A DNA stretch of 64,000 nucleotides from Geodermatophilaceae bacterium URHB0062 (GCA_000620185.1 KK211086.1:469331-533330); one strand, 5' to 3'. Counted from the first letter of the stretch, positions 37,318 through 53,718 are shown. Program-made: numbers and translations. Notes: generated by a model not told the origin, from the sequence alone.

Positions 37318-38388
37318 GTGAGGGGCCAGCTGAGGGGTCTCGCCGGGCCGCTGGTCAAGCTGACGATCTTCGCCCTGGTCACGGTCCTGGCGTCCTACGT
37401 GCTGGTCACGACGATCACCAACGCCGGCTACGGCGACCAGCTGACCTACCGGGCCGAGTTCACCGACGTCGCCGGGCTGGTCGAGGGGGACGAGGTCCGG
37501 ATCGCCGGCGTCCGCGTCGGCCAGGTGACCGGCATCGGCCTGGCCGACCCGGCCACCGGGAAGGACGACCGTCCGGTCGCGGACGTCGAGCTCGAGGTCA
37601 GCAAGGACGTGCCGCTGCCGGCGGCGGTCCACGCGACGATCCGCTACCGCAACCTGGTCGGACAGCGCTACATCGCGCTGACCGAGGGGGAAGGCTCGAG
37701 CGGGGAGACCCTCGACGAGGGCGCGGTCATCCCCCTGGCCCAGACGACCAACGCCCTCGACCTGACCGTGCTGTTCGGCGGGTTCCAGCCGCTCCTGCAG
37801 GCGCTGTCGCCGGCGGACGTGGACCGGGTGTCCTTCGAGATCATCCAGGTCTTCCAGGGCGAGGGCGGCACCATGCAGAGCCTGCTCGCGCACGTGGGAT
37901 CGCTGACCAACAGCCTCGCCGACCGGGACCACGTCATCGGGAGCGTGATCGAGAACCTGACCACCGTGATGGGCACCCTGGCCGACCGCGACCAGCAGCT
38001 GTCCGACCTCGTGGTGAGCCTGCAGCAGTTCGTCAGCGGGCTGTCGGAGGACCGGAACGCGATCTTCGACTCGCTGCAGACCATCGACACCCTCGCGACG
38101 TCGACCAGCGACTTCCTCGAGCAGGCGCGGGCGCCGCTGGCCGCGGACATCCAGGGGCTCGGAAAGCTCTCGAACAACGTCGCCGACACCGGGAACCTGG
38201 TCGAGAAGTTCCTGCAGACCGCGCCCACGAAGCTCGACCTCACGACCCGGACGGCGATCAACAGCAGTTGGTTCAACTTCTTCCTGTGCCGTGCCGGCGG
38301 CACGGTGACGCTGCCCGCGGCCGGTCCGGACGGCAAGCCGGTCGCGAAGGAGTTCGACTTCGACAGCGGAGCGGAGGGTTGCCGCTGA
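37318..38388 (+). CDS. mceB: Mce family protein B
   Basis: The 356-residue protein has an N-terminal membrane anchor (LTIFALVTVLASYVLVTTI), the MCE domain (AGLVEGDEVRIAGVRVGQV and RYRNLVGQRYIAL), and a helical segment to about residue 300; it ends with a short FFLCRAGG tail. GTG 37318 follows the 41-bp repeat; GGAGCGGTGG upstream serves as ribosome site. It is the second barrel of the Mce hexamer by gene order. Confidence 0.9.
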   Translation: MRGQLRGLAGPLVKLTIFALVTVLASYVLVTTITNAGYGDQLTYRAEFTDVAGLVEGDEVRIAGVRVGQVTGIGLADPATGKDDRPVADVELEVSKDVPLPAAVHATIRYRNLVGQRYIALTEGEGSSGETLDEGAVIPLAQTTNALDLTVLFGGFQPLLQALSPADVDRVSFEIIQVFQGEGGTMQSLLAHVGSLTNSLADRDHVIGSVIENLTTVMGTLADRDQQLSDLVVSLQQFVSGLSEDRNAIFDSLQTIDTLATSTSDFLEQARAPLAADIQGLGKLSNNVADTGNLVEKFLQTAPTKLDLTTRTAINSSWFNFFLCRAGGTVTLPAAGPDGKPVAKEFDFDSGAEGCR

Positions 38389-39413
38389 TGGCCCGCGAGT
38401 CCAAGCCCTTCCGCGACCGGAATCCCGTTCTCATCGGCGCCGTCAGCCTGGCCGTCATCGCGGCGCTGGTGTTCCTCGCCTTCAACGCACAGTCCCTGCC
38501 GTTGATCGGCGGCGGGACGGTCTACAAGGCCCAGTTCTCGGAGGCAGCCGGCCTGAAGCCCGACGACCCGGTGCGCGTGGCCGGCGTGAAGGTCGGCAAG
38601 GTGGAGAGCCTCGCCCTCGAGGACGGCGCCGTCACCGTCGAGTTCCGGGTCAAGGACGCCTTCGTGGGCGACCGCTCGGAGGCGGCGATCAAGATCGAGA
38701 CGGTGCTGGGTGCGAAGTACATGGCCCTGGTGCCACGCGGCTCCCAGCCACTGGATCCCGACGACCGCATCCCGGTGGCGCGCACCGCCTCGCCGTACGA
38801 CGTGGTGGAGGCCTTCGCCGACCTGTCCTCCACCGTGCAGGACATCGACACCAAGCAACTGGCCTCGAGCTTCGAGGTGCTGTCGCAGACGTTCTCCGAG
38901 ACGCCGGAGGAGGTGCGGACCTCGCTGCGGGGGCTGGCGCGGCTGTCGGACACGATCGCCTCGCGGGACGCGCAGCTGCGCGAGCTGCTCTCGTCCACGC
39001 GGAAGGTGACGCAGGTGCTCGCCGACCGCAACGGCGAGTTCACCCAGCTGATCCTGGACTCGAACACCCTGCTGACCGAGGTGCAGAAGCGCCGCGAGCT
39101 GATCGACTCGATCCTCACCAGCACCCAGGACCTCGCGAAGCAGCTGTCGGGGCTGGTGGCCGACAACCGCACGACCCTCACGCCGGCGCTCCAGCAGCTC
39201 TCGCGGGTCACCGACATTCTGTCCCGCAACCGGGCGGCCCTGGCCCAGACCGTGGAGAAGCTGGCGCCCTTCGTCCGCGTCTTCGCCAACACGCTGGGCA
39301 ACGGGCGCTGGTTCGACAGCTTCGTCAACGACCTGATCCCGACCGTGGTCGGGGCGGCCGTCTGCTCCGGCGTGGACACGCCGGTGACCGGCTGCAGCGC
39401 GGGAGGACAGTGA
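38388..39413 (+). CDS. mceC: Mce family protein C
   Basis: The 341-residue protein has an N-terminal membrane segment (VLIGAVSLAVIAALVFLAF), the MCE domain (AGLKPDDPVRVAGVKVGKV, KIETVLGAKYMALVP), and an extended helical region with repeated Leu/Gln heptads until residue 310. Its two C-terminal Cys (AAVCSGV, VTGCSAG) may pair. ATG 38388 overlaps the mceB stop by one base (TGATG). Confidence 0.9.
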   Translation: MARESKPFRDRNPVLIGAVSLAVIAALVFLAFNAQSLPLIGGGTVYKAQFSEAAGLKPDDPVRVAGVKVGKVESLALEDGAVTVEFRVKDAFVGDRSEAAIKIETVLGAKYMALVPRGSQPLDPDDRIPVARTASPYDVVEAFADLSSTVQDIDTKQLASSFEVLSQTFSETPEEVRTSLRGLARLSDTIASRDAQLRELLSSTRKVTQVLADRNGEFTQLILDSNTLLTEVQKRRELIDSILTSTQDLAKQLSGLVADNRTTLTPALQQLSRVTDILSRNRAALAQTVEKLAPFVRVFANTLGNGRWFDSFVNDLIPTVVGAAVCSGVDTPVTGCSAGGQ

Positions 39414-40654
39414 TGAGCGGCTCGATGCAGCGCGGAGTGGCGATGGCCGCGGCCCTCGTCCTGGTGGCCGCGCTGGGCTGGACGATCCTGCGGCCGGCCG
39501 GCCAGTACCGGGTGACCGCCTACTTCACGGAGACGGTCGGCCTGTACCCCGGGTCGGACGTGCGCGTGCTCGGCATCCGGATCGGCACCATCGACGACGT
39601 CGTCCCGCTTGGCGACCGGGTGCGGGTCGAGATGAGCATCGACGACGACTACGACGTCCCCGCCGATGCCGACGCGATCGTCCTGGCGCCGTCCCTGGTC
39701 TCAGACCGGTACGTCCAGTTCGCTCCCGTCTACGACGGCGGGCCGACGATGCAGGACGGCGCCGAGGTGCCGCTCGAGCGGACCGCCATCCCGGTGGAGC
39801 TCGACGCCGTCTACGGCGCGATCGACGAGCTCTCCGACGCGCTCGGGCCCAACGGGGCCAACAAGGACGGCGCCCTCTCCGACCTCGTCGACGTCGGCGC
39901 CGCGAACCTCGACGGCAACGGCGAGGCGCTCAACCGGACCCTCACCGGCTTCTCCCAGGCCGTGCGGACGCTCGCAGAGAACCGTGACGACCTGTTCGGC
40001 TCCGTCGAGAACCTGCAGACGTTCACCAGCGCGCTGGCGAGCATCGACGCGCAGGTCGGTCAGTTCAACGACAACATGGCCGCCGTCAGCGACCTGCTCG
40101 CCGGTGAGCGGGAGGACCTGAAGAAGGCGGTCGCGCTGCTGAGCGACGCCTTGGGCGACGTCGCCGGCTTCGTGCAGGACAACAGCACCCTGCTGACCAC
40201 CAACGTCGACCGGCTGGCCGACGTGACCCTGGTCCTGGTGCAGCAGCGCGCGAAGCTCGCCGAGGTGCTCGACGTGGCGCCGGCGGCCCTGAACAACCTG
40301 TCCCGCGCCTACAACCCCGACTACGGCACCCTCGACACCCGCGACAACGGAGTGGGGTCCCTGAACGCCGAGGTCGTCGTCTGTGGTGCCCTCGCACAGC
40401 TCGGCCGGGTCGACCTGAAGGCCGACCTCCCGCTGCCGGTCACTGATCCGACGCAGCCGCTCCGCGACTCCGTGCAGCAGGTCTGCGCCCGGCTGCTCTC
40501 CGGGGACGCCGACGCCGACGGCAGCCCGGACGACGTCAACGGCAACGGCACCCCCGACTACGAGGAGCTGCGCCAGGCGCTTCTCGGGGGCGGCGGCACC
40601 GGTGGCGGCGGGAGCGGCATGCTCCCCGGACTGCCCCCGGTGGGTGCCCCGTGA
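39413..40654 (+). CDS. mceD: Mce family protein D
   Basis: The 413-residue protein has an N-terminal hydrophobic segment (MAAALVLVAALGWTIL), the MCE domain (GLYPGSDVRVLGIRIGTI, LAPSLVSDRYVQFAP) and a helical region to about 290. The last ~100 residues include a DADADGSPDDVNGNGTPDYE stretch that looks like a calcium-binding type (Asp/Asn-rich) loop and a Gly-rich tail. ATG 39413 was preferred over GTG 39410 because GGGAGG at 39401-39406 gives better spacing; it overlaps mceC by one base. Confidence 0.88.
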   Translation: MSGSMQRGVAMAAALVLVAALGWTILRPAGQYRVTAYFTETVGLYPGSDVRVLGIRIGTIDDVVPLGDRVRVEMSIDDDYDVPADADAIVLAPSLVSDRYVQFAPVYDGGPTMQDGAEVPLERTAIPVELDAVYGAIDELSDALGPNGANKDGALSDLVDVGAANLDGNGEALNRTLTGFSQAVRTLAENRDDLFGSVENLQTFTSALASIDAQVGQFNDNMAAVSDLLAGEREDLKKAVALLSDALGDVAGFVQDNSTLLTTNVDRLADVTLVLVQQRAKLAEVLDVAPAALNNLSRAYNPDYGTLDTRDNGVGSLNAEVVVCGALAQLGRVDLKADLPLPVTDPTQPLRDSVQQVCARLLSGDADADGSPDDVNGNGTPDYEELRQALLGGGGTGGGGSGMLPGLPPVGAP

Positions 40655-41928
40655 ACCGGCGGCTGCGGCGGGCAGGCGCGCTCGCGTGCGGCGTCCTGCT
40701 CCTGGGTGGCTGCGGCTTCCGGGGCGCCTACTCCCTGACGCTGCCGGGTGGGGCCGACACCGGCGACGACCCGTACACGGTCGAGGTCGAGTTCCTCGAC
40801 GTCCTGGACCTGGTGCCGCAGTCCGGCGTGCGGGTCGCCGACGTCCCGGTGGGCCGGGTCGAGTCGATCGACCTGAACCGGAAGGACTGGACGGCGGTCG
40901 TCACGCTCACCGTCAACCGCGACGTCGACCTGCCGGCCAACGCGGTGGCGGCCGTCCAGCAGACCTCCCTGCTGGGGGAGAAGTTCGTCGAGCTGGCACC
41001 GCCGGGCAACGAGAAGCCGGAAGGCCGCCTCGGCGACCACTCACGCATCCCGCTCGAGCGCACGAACCGCAACGTCGAGGTGGAGGAGCTGCTCGGCGCC
41101 CTGTCCCTGGTGCTCAACGGCGGTGGACTCGCGCAGCTGCAGACGATCAACCACGAGCTCGGCGACGCCCTCGAGGGGCGCGAGGACGAGATCAAGAAGA
41201 CCCTCGACGAGCTGGACACGTTCATCGGCGGGCTGGACGCGCAGAAGGCGGAGATCAACCGGGCGCTGGACCGGGCGAACGAACTCGCCACCACGCTCGC
41301 GAAGCGCACCGCCACGATCGAGAAGGCGCTGGACACCATCGGCCCGGGCCTCGACGTCATCAACCAGCAGCGCGACCTGCTGGTCTCCATGCTGCAGGGC
41401 CTGGCGCGGCTGGGCGACGTCGGCACCCAGATCATCCACAAGTCCTCCGCCGACACGATCGAGGACCTCGAGCTCCTCCAGCCGATCCTCACCCAGCTCG
41501 CCGCGGCCGGGCCCGATCTGGGCAAGTCACTGGAGCTGATCCTCACCTATCCCTTCCCCGACAGCTCCCTCTCGGCGCTGAACTACCGCCAGGCGCAGAC
41601 GGGCGGGATGGCGCTGTTCACCAACATGACGGCGACGGTCGACCTGGACCTGACCAGCATCCTGTGCCGGTACGTCATCGACCAGAGCGGCGCCCTCGAG
41701 GAGCTGCCGCTCGAGGAGGCGATCACGCAGGGCAAGTGCGGCGTCCAGGGCGGCGACGCCGCCGACACGAGCGGCGGGGGCGGCGACGGCAGCGCGAAGG
41801 CGGCCCGGACGTCGACCACCCCCTCCGTGCTGGACGGGATCGAGGGGCAGCTCGTCGAGCAGGCGCCCGACGCGGGCAGGGCCACCGGGCCCGTCGGCGT
41901 GCCGGCGCTGCCGGAGGTGGGCAGGTGA
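40651..41928 (+). CDS. mceE: Mce family lipoprotein E
   Basis: The 425-residue protein has a lipoprotein signal with LLLGGC at about residues 17-22, which matches the lipid-anchored fifth Mce protein (LprK type). The MCE domain (LVPQSGVRVADVPVGRV, QQTSLLGEKFVELAP) is followed by long coiled-coil-like helices (DALEGREDEIKKTLDELD and similar). It lacks a plain transmembrane anchor, in line with the lipobox. GTG 40651 overlaps mceD by 4 bases. Confidence 0.92.
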   Translation: MNRRLRRAGALACGVLLLGGCGFRGAYSLTLPGGADTGDDPYTVEVEFLDVLDLVPQSGVRVADVPVGRVESIDLNRKDWTAVVTLTVNRDVDLPANAVAAVQQTSLLGEKFVELAPPGNEKPEGRLGDHSRIPLERTNRNVEVEELLGALSLVLNGGGLAQLQTINHELGDALEGREDEIKKTLDELDTFIGGLDAQKAEINRALDRANELATTLAKRTATIEKALDTIGPGLDVINQQRDLLVSMLQGLARLGDVGTQIIHKSSADTIEDLELLQPILTQLAAAGPDLGKSLELILTYPFPDSSLSALNYRQAQTGGMALFTNMTATVDLDLTSILCRYVIDQSGALEELPLEEAITQGKCGVQGGDAADTSGGGGDGSAKAARTSTTPSVLDGIEGQLVEQAPDAGRATGPVGVPALPEVGR

Positions 41929-43196
41929 TCACCCGCAGCACGAAGATCAAGCTGCTCGCCTTCGCCACCGTGGCCGTGCTGGGCATGGCCTACCTCGGGT
42001 TCAACTACGTCGGCCTCGACCGCGCGCTCCTGGGCGGTGGCTACGCGGTGGCCGCGGACTTCCGGGACTCCGGCGGCATCTTCGTCAACGCGGAGGTCAC
42101 CTACCGGGGCGTCTCCGTCGGGCGCGTGTCCGACATGGAACTGGTGGACGACGGCGTCCGGGTGACGCTCCGGATCGATCCCGGGACCGACCCCATCCCG
42201 GCCGACACCGAGGCGGTCGTGGCGACCCGCAGCGCGGTGGGGGAGCAGTACGTCCTGCTGCGGCCGAAGGGCGAGGGCAAGCCCTACCTGGCCGACGGCG
42301 ACGTCATCCCGCAGGAGCGCACCAGCATCCCGGTGCCCGTGGAGCAGATGCTCCTGGACCTGGACCAGTTCGTCGGCTCGATCGACCAGGAGAACCTGCG
42401 CATCGTCGTCGAGGAACTGGGCCGCGCCTTCGAGGGGGCCGGGGACGACCTCGGCCGGCTGATCGACAACGGCGACCTGCTGCTCGCCCGCGCCGAGCAG
42501 TCGCTGCCCCAGACGCTGAAGCTGATCACCGACGGGCAGACCGTGCTCGACACCCAGCGAGACAGCCGTTCGGCGATCCGGCAGTGGGCCTCGGATCTGC
42601 GCAAGGTCACCGACACCCTCGTCGAGATGGACCCCGACCTGCGGGAGATCGTCGTCAACGCGCCCGACGCGGGGGAGGCCCTGCAGAAGCTCGTGAAGGA
42701 CGCCGGGCCCGGTCTGGGCTCGCTGGTGCGCAACCTCGACATCCTCAACCAGGTCCAGATCCCGCGGCTGGACGGCATCTCGCAGATGCTGGTCACCTAC
42801 CCCGATGCGGTGTCGGGCGGCTTCACCGTCGTCCGGCGGGACGAGGACGGGCAGCTGCGCTCGCACTTCGGGTTCGTGCTCAACTCCGGTCGACCGAACT
42901 CCTGCCGGACCGGCTACGTCGACAGCTCGTCGACGCCCACGCAGGGAGCGGTCGAGAGCGTCGACACCGATGCCGTCGAGTGCCGCGTCGTCGACGGCGT
43001 CGATCCGCGACCCGGCGACGGCTACGACGAGAACGGGTCCGACATCCGCGGCGCGCAGAACATCGGCGGGAACGGGGGCCGGGGGGTCACCTCGCCAGAG
43101 GAGCAGGTCGGCGGCGCCCCGCCGCCCACGTCGCCGCTGCCGGAGATCCTCGGCGGGCTGCTGCACGCCGATCCGGTCGCCACTCCGACGGGTTGA
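41925..43196 (+). CDS. mceF: Mce family protein F
   Basis: The 423-residue protein has an N-terminal membrane segment (IKLLAFATVAVLGMAYLGF), the MCE domain (GIFVNAEVTYRGVSVGRV, ATRSAVGEQYVLLRP), helices to about residue 280 and a C-terminal domain with two Cys (PNSCRTGY and VECRVVDG) and a Gly/Pro-rich end. It is the last of six Mce barrels. GTG 41925 overlaps mceE by 4 bases. Confidence 0.9.
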   Translation: MITRSTKIKLLAFATVAVLGMAYLGFNYVGLDRALLGGGYAVAADFRDSGGIFVNAEVTYRGVSVGRVSDMELVDDGVRVTLRIDPGTDPIPADTEAVVATRSAVGEQYVLLRPKGEGKPYLADGDVIPQERTSIPVPVEQMLLDLDQFVGSIDQENLRIVVEELGRAFEGAGDDLGRLIDNGDLLLARAEQSLPQTLKLITDGQTVLDTQRDSRSAIRQWASDLRKVTDTLVEMDPDLREIVVNAPDAGEALQKLVKDAGPGLGSLVRNLDILNQVQIPRLDGISQMLVTYPDAVSGGFTVVRRDEDGQLRSHFGFVLNSGRPNSCRTGYVDSSSTPTQGAVESVDTDAVECRVVDGVDPRPGDGYDENGSDIRGAQNIGGNGGRGVTSPEEQVGGAPPPTSPLPEILGGLLHADPVATPTG

Positions 43197-43247
43197 TTCG
43201 GGCACGCCCGAGGTCCCCACGAGCCACTGACAAGGAGAATTGCACGG

Positions 43248-43844
43248 GTGACGAGCGAAGCGCCGGTACGTCCGCGGGACGAGGAGGAGTCGACGACTCC
43301 TCCCGAGCCCGGCATGGAGGCAACCCCGAACGGCCTCGAGGACACCCCGCGCCGTCGCGTCGTGCCCGCCGTCCTCGCCCTGTTGCTCGTGCTGCTCCTG
43401 GCCGCGGTCGCGTTCCTCTGGTTCACCCGCCCCGAAGGATCCGCCGTCGGCACGGGCGACTACTCGCAGGCGCTCCAGGCGGCCCGGTCGGGCATCGTCG
43501 ACCTCACCTCCTTCGACTACCTGACCCTGGACGACGACATCGAGCAGATCCGCCGCGTCTCCACCGGCGACCTGCGCAAGGAGTCGGTGGACCAGCTCGA
43601 CTCCCGGCGTCAGGACATCACCGACTCGAAGGCCGTCGTCAACACCGAGATCATCGATGCCGGGGTCACCCGGGCCACCGACGAGGCCGCCACCGTGCTG
43701 ATGCTCATCCAGTCCACGCAGCAGAGCACGGCGGCCAAGCAGCCGGAGATCGTGCGGTACCGCATCGAGGTGAGCCTGCAGAAGTCCGGCGACCGGTGGC
43801 TGCTGTCGGGGATCAAGGGGACGGGGACGGCCGGCGATGAGTGA
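43248..43844 (+). CDS. Mce-associated membrane protein 1
   Basis: The 198-residue protein has a charged cytoplasmic N-terminus, one transmembrane helix (VVPAVLALLLVLLLAAVAFLW, about residues 38-58) and an extracytoplasmic domain of about 130 residues starting GDYSQALQAARSGIVDLTSFDY, typical of the Mas proteins encoded after actinobacterial mce genes. These are thought to stabilise or assist the Mce complex. GTG 43248 is preceded by AAGGAGA. The gap to mceF is 51 bases. Confidence 0.85.
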   Translation: MTSEAPVRPRDEEESTTPPEPGMEATPNGLEDTPRRRVVPAVLALLLVLLLAAVAFLWFTRPEGSAVGTGDYSQALQAARSGIVDLTSFDYLTLDDDIEQIRRVSTGDLRKESVDQLDSRRQDITDSKAVVNTEIIDAGVTRATDEAATVLMLIQSTQQSTAAKQPEIVRYRIEVSLQKSGDRWLLSGIKGTGTAGDE

Positions 43845-44604
43845 GCTGCCCGGCGGTCCGGCCCCCGACGACCGACCCCGCCCCACCCCGCGTCCTCGTC
43901 CCGGGTCCGCCGCGCGTCCCAGCCCCCGGCCGCGCGTCGCGGGAAGCCGGCGCGACCGGGACGCCGTCGCGGCTCCGACTCCGGCGCGGGCTCCGGCTCC
44001 GGCTCCGGCTCCGGCGCGGGCTCCGGCACCGGCTCCGTCCGCGGGACCGGCCGCGGCCGCGACCGGCCGCCGGCGGATCTCCGCGCTGGTCGTCGTCCTG
44101 AGCCTGCTGTGCCTGGCGGCTGCGGCCGGCGCCGGCGTCCTGCTGTGGCAGCGACTGAACCCCGGCTCGGTCGACTCGGCGATCTTCGCCGCGACCCGGA
44201 GCGGGATCGAGGCGGTCTACGCCTACGACTACAAGGACTCCGAGGGCAGCGTGAAGGGCAAGCTCGCGGTGCTCACCGGCGAGCTGCGCGACCAGTACGA
44301 GAAGGACCTGACGCAGGGCGGGATCATCGACACCTACGAGCAGGTGTCGGCCACCACCCGGTACGAAGTGCTCGACGTGGGTCTCAAGCAGGTCAGCAAG
44401 GCGCAGGACACCGCCACGCTCGTGGTCTTCGGGCAGTACGTCGTCGAGTCGGTGAACAGCGGCAGCAAGCCGGCACCCGAGGGCTCGGGCTGCCAGGTGA
44501 CGCCCGCCGGCGCGCAGTCGTGCACGCAGACGGTCCGCGTCACGGTCGTCGACGTGGGCGGGCACTGGAAGATCAGCGAGCTGACCCTGCTGACCACGAG
44601 CTGA
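43837..44604 (+). CDS. Mce-associated membrane protein 2 with Pro-Ala-rich N-terminus
   Basis: The 255-residue protein has a Pro/Ala/Arg-rich N-terminal 75 residues, including an [16 protein letters not shown] run, then one transmembrane helix (about 82-105: LVVVLSLLCLAAAAGAGVLL) and a Mas-type outer domain (FAATRSGIEAVYAYDYKD). The region is encoded by a GGCTCC-type hexamer repeat, so its length may vary between strains. ATG 43837 overlaps the preceding gene by 8 bases. This is the last gene of the mce operon. Confidence 0.83.
   Translation: MSELPGGPAPDDRPRPTPRPRPGSAARPSPRPRVAGSRRDRDAVAAPTPARAPAPAPAPARAPAPAPSAGPAAAATGRRRISALVVVLSLLCLAAAAGAGVLLWQRLNPGSVDSAIFAATRSGIEAVYAYDYKDSEGSVKGKLAVLTGELRDQYEKDLTQGGIIDTYEQVSATTRYEVLDVGLKQVSKAQDTATLVVFGQYVVESVNSGSKPAPEGSGCQVTPAGAQSCTQTVRVTVVDVGGHWKISELTLLTTS
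43971..44037 (+). repeat. GGCTCC-type hexamer microsatellite in the Pro-Ala tract
   Basis: About eleven six-base units of the form GGCTCC, with GGCGCG, GACTCC and GGCACC variants, follow one another. The array is read in frame as alternating Pro and Ala, so gain or loss of units would not shift the frame. Confidence 0.85.
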
Positions 44605-44983
44605 GGGACGACGTCGTTCCGCTCTCGTTCAGATTGCGCGGCGTGGCAGCCCCACAGGAGCCTCGACGCTGGCATCATCAGCGCTGCGCGTGAACCTGGA
44701 CGACCCGCCGCTGGGCCCCCGGGGTGTGGTGCCGGTCTCACCGGGCCCCCCGACGTGGACAGTGCGTCGGAGTGAGGGTAGCGTGTCCTGTTGCGCTGCC
44801 CCCTGACTGCCTGCCCGCCGAGACGGGTCACCAGGGGTGTCCGGGAGCAGTCCCGGTCACCCCCATGACCATCCGGACAGGACCCACCAGACCCAGGTGG
44901 ACAGCCCGCCATTACCGACGACGACCCAGGACGAAACAGCACAGACCCGCCCGCACGTCGTGAGGTCCTTGGAAGGACGCATC
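44605..44983 (+). other. 379-bp gap: end of mce operon, rpoB promoter and leader
   Basis: The gap between the last mce gene and rpoB has no convincing gene. The first 150 bases hold the small palindrome ACGACGTCGT (44608-44617) and GC-rich inverted segments near 44712-44752 (GGGCCC runs) that may terminate the mce transcript. The rpoB promoter follows, and then a leader of roughly 190 bases. Confidence 0.7.
44756..44784 (+). promoter_or_regulatory. Putative rpoB promoter
   Basis: TGGACA at 44756-44761 and TAGCGT at 44779-44784 are separated by exactly 17 bases, a good housekeeping sigma factor promoter for an actinobacterium. Transcription would begin near 44791, giving a leader of about 190 bases before the TTG start of rpoB. 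Confidence 0.65.
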
Positions 44984-48493
<3,510 letters not shown>

Positions 48494-48580
48494 TCGGCCG
48501 CGGGCCGGCCGAATGGCCGGCCCGCGCGCCCACCCATCGATCAGTAATTCCGTAACGAGCCCCGGAAAGGGGTCATCAAC

Positions 48581-52486
<3,906 letters not shown>

Positions 52487-52505
52487 ATCCCTAGCTAGGC
52501 AGTGA

Positions 52506-52547
52506 CGAAAGGGCCCCGTGGACCGCAAGGTCCGCGGGGCCCTTTCG
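52506..52547. terminator. rpoBC terminator hairpin
   Basis: CGAAAGGGCCCCG (52506-52518) pairs with CGGGGCCCTTTCG (52535-52547), and GGACC/GGTCC closes a GCAA loop. It is a classical bidirectional terminator. Confidence 0.92.
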
Positions 52548-52556
52548 TGCACTCGT

Positions 52557-52628
52557 CGCTTTGCGGGTGTTCTTGCTGCTTTGTGGGTTCTGCAGCACCC
52601 ACAAAGCAGGGACAACACCCACAAAGCG
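52557..52628. repeat. 72-bp nested palindrome between rpoC and the LLM gene
   Basis: The outer arms CGCTTTGCGGGTGTT (52557-52571) and AACACCCACAAAGCG (52614-52628) are complementary with one G-T pair. The inner arms CTGCTTTGTGGGT (52576-52588) and ACCCACAAAGCAG (52597-52609) are perfectly complementary. The centre is TCTGCAGC. The arms also repeat one another (CTTTGTGGGT), so it is both a direct and an inverted repeat. It ends 1 base before the stop codon of the LLM gene and is notably less GC-rich than its surroundings. Confidence 0.9.
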
Positions 52629-53669
52629 CTATCCGGCGAGGCGGCGCATCGTCTCCACGGTCCTCAGACGGGCCTCGCGGCTGCCGTCGAGGGGCTGCAG
52701 CATCAGCGTCGTCACGCCGGCCTCGGCGAAGGCGGCGATCCGCTCGGCCACGTAACCCTCGGGACCGATGAGGGACGACGCCCGTACGAGCTCGTCGGGC
52801 ACCGCCGCGGCGGCCTCGTCCTTCTTGCCGTCCAGGTAGAGGTCCTGGATGGTCTTCGCTTCCGCCTCGTAGCCGTAGCGGACGGCGAGGTCGTTGTAGA
52901 AGTTCTTGCCGCGGGCGCCCATCCCGCCGATGTAGAGCGCCAGGGCTGGGCGCACGAAGTCCAGCAGCGGCTCGACGTCGTCCCCGATGGCGACCGGGAC
53001 GCCGGTGACCACCTGCAGGTTCCCCAGCGCCGGGTCGCGCTTGGCCCTGCCGGCGGCGAGGGACTCGCCCCACACCGACGCCGCCTTCTCCGGCACGAAG
53101 AAGATCGGCTCCCACGCCTCGGCGATCTCGGCGGCCAGTTCGACGTTCTTGGGGCCCAGGGCGGCGAGCATGACGGGGATCCGTTCGCGGACCGGGGTGT
53201 TGATCAGCTTGAGCGGCTTGCCGAGGCCCGTCCCCTGCTCGGCCGGCAGGGGGACGGTGTACTTCTTGCCCTCGTGCGCCAGCCGCTCACGGCGCCAGAC
53301 CTGGCGGCAGATCTCCACGATCTCCCGGGTGCGCTGCAGTGGAGCGTCGTAAGGGACGCCGTGCCACCCCTCGATGACCTGCGGGCCGGAAGCGCCCAGG
53401 CCGAGCGTGAAGCGGCCGCCGGAGACGAAGTCCAGGCCGGCGGCGGTCATGGCGGTCAGGGCCGGCGTGCGGCTGTAGATGGGGAGGATCGCGCTGAGCA
53501 GCTCAACGCGGTCGGTGACGGCCGCCAGGTACCCCAGCTGGCTGACCGCGTCGAACGTGTAGACCTCGGCCACCGCGGCGACGTCGAGCCCGGCCGCTTC
53601 GAGGTCGCGGATCTCGGCCGCCGTCTCCTGGAACCCACCGCTGTAGCTGACCTGCATGCCGATGCGCAT
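52629..53669 (-). CDS. LLM-class flavin/F420-dependent oxidoreductase
   Basis: The 346-residue protein has the luciferase-like monooxygenase TIM barrel: it begins MRIGMQVSYSGGF, has AAVAEVYTFDAVSQLGYLA, SAILPIYSRTPALTAMTA, FTLGLGASGPQVIEGWHG and PVMLAALGPKNVELAAEIA, all common in actinobacterial LLM-class F420-dependent enzymes. The cofactor is probably F420; the substrate is not readable. Its stop codon touches the 72-bp palindrome shared with the converging rpoC. It seems to be a single gene, 103 bases downstream of the small protein gene on the same strand. Confidence 0.85.
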   Translation of the reverse strand: MRIGMQVSYSGGFQETAAEIRDLEAAGLDVAAVAEVYTFDAVSQLGYLAAVTDRVELLSAILPIYSRTPALTAMTAAGLDFVSGGRFTLGLGASGPQVIEGWHGVPYDAPLQRTREIVEICRQVWRRERLAHEGKKYTVPLPAEQGTGLGKPLKLINTPVRERIPVMLAALGPKNVELAAEIAEAWEPIFFVPEKAASVWGESLAAGRAKRDPALGNLQVVTGVPVAIGDDVEPLLDFVRPALALYIGGMGARGKNFYNDLAVRYGYEAEAKTIQDLYLDGKKDEAAAAVPDELVRASSLIGPEGYVAERIAAFAEAGVTTLMLQPLDGSREARLRTVETMRRLAG

Positions 53670-53718
53670 TACCGCAGATTAGCGGTGGGGTGACCCTCGC
53701 ACCGGCCCCCTCCGGAGG

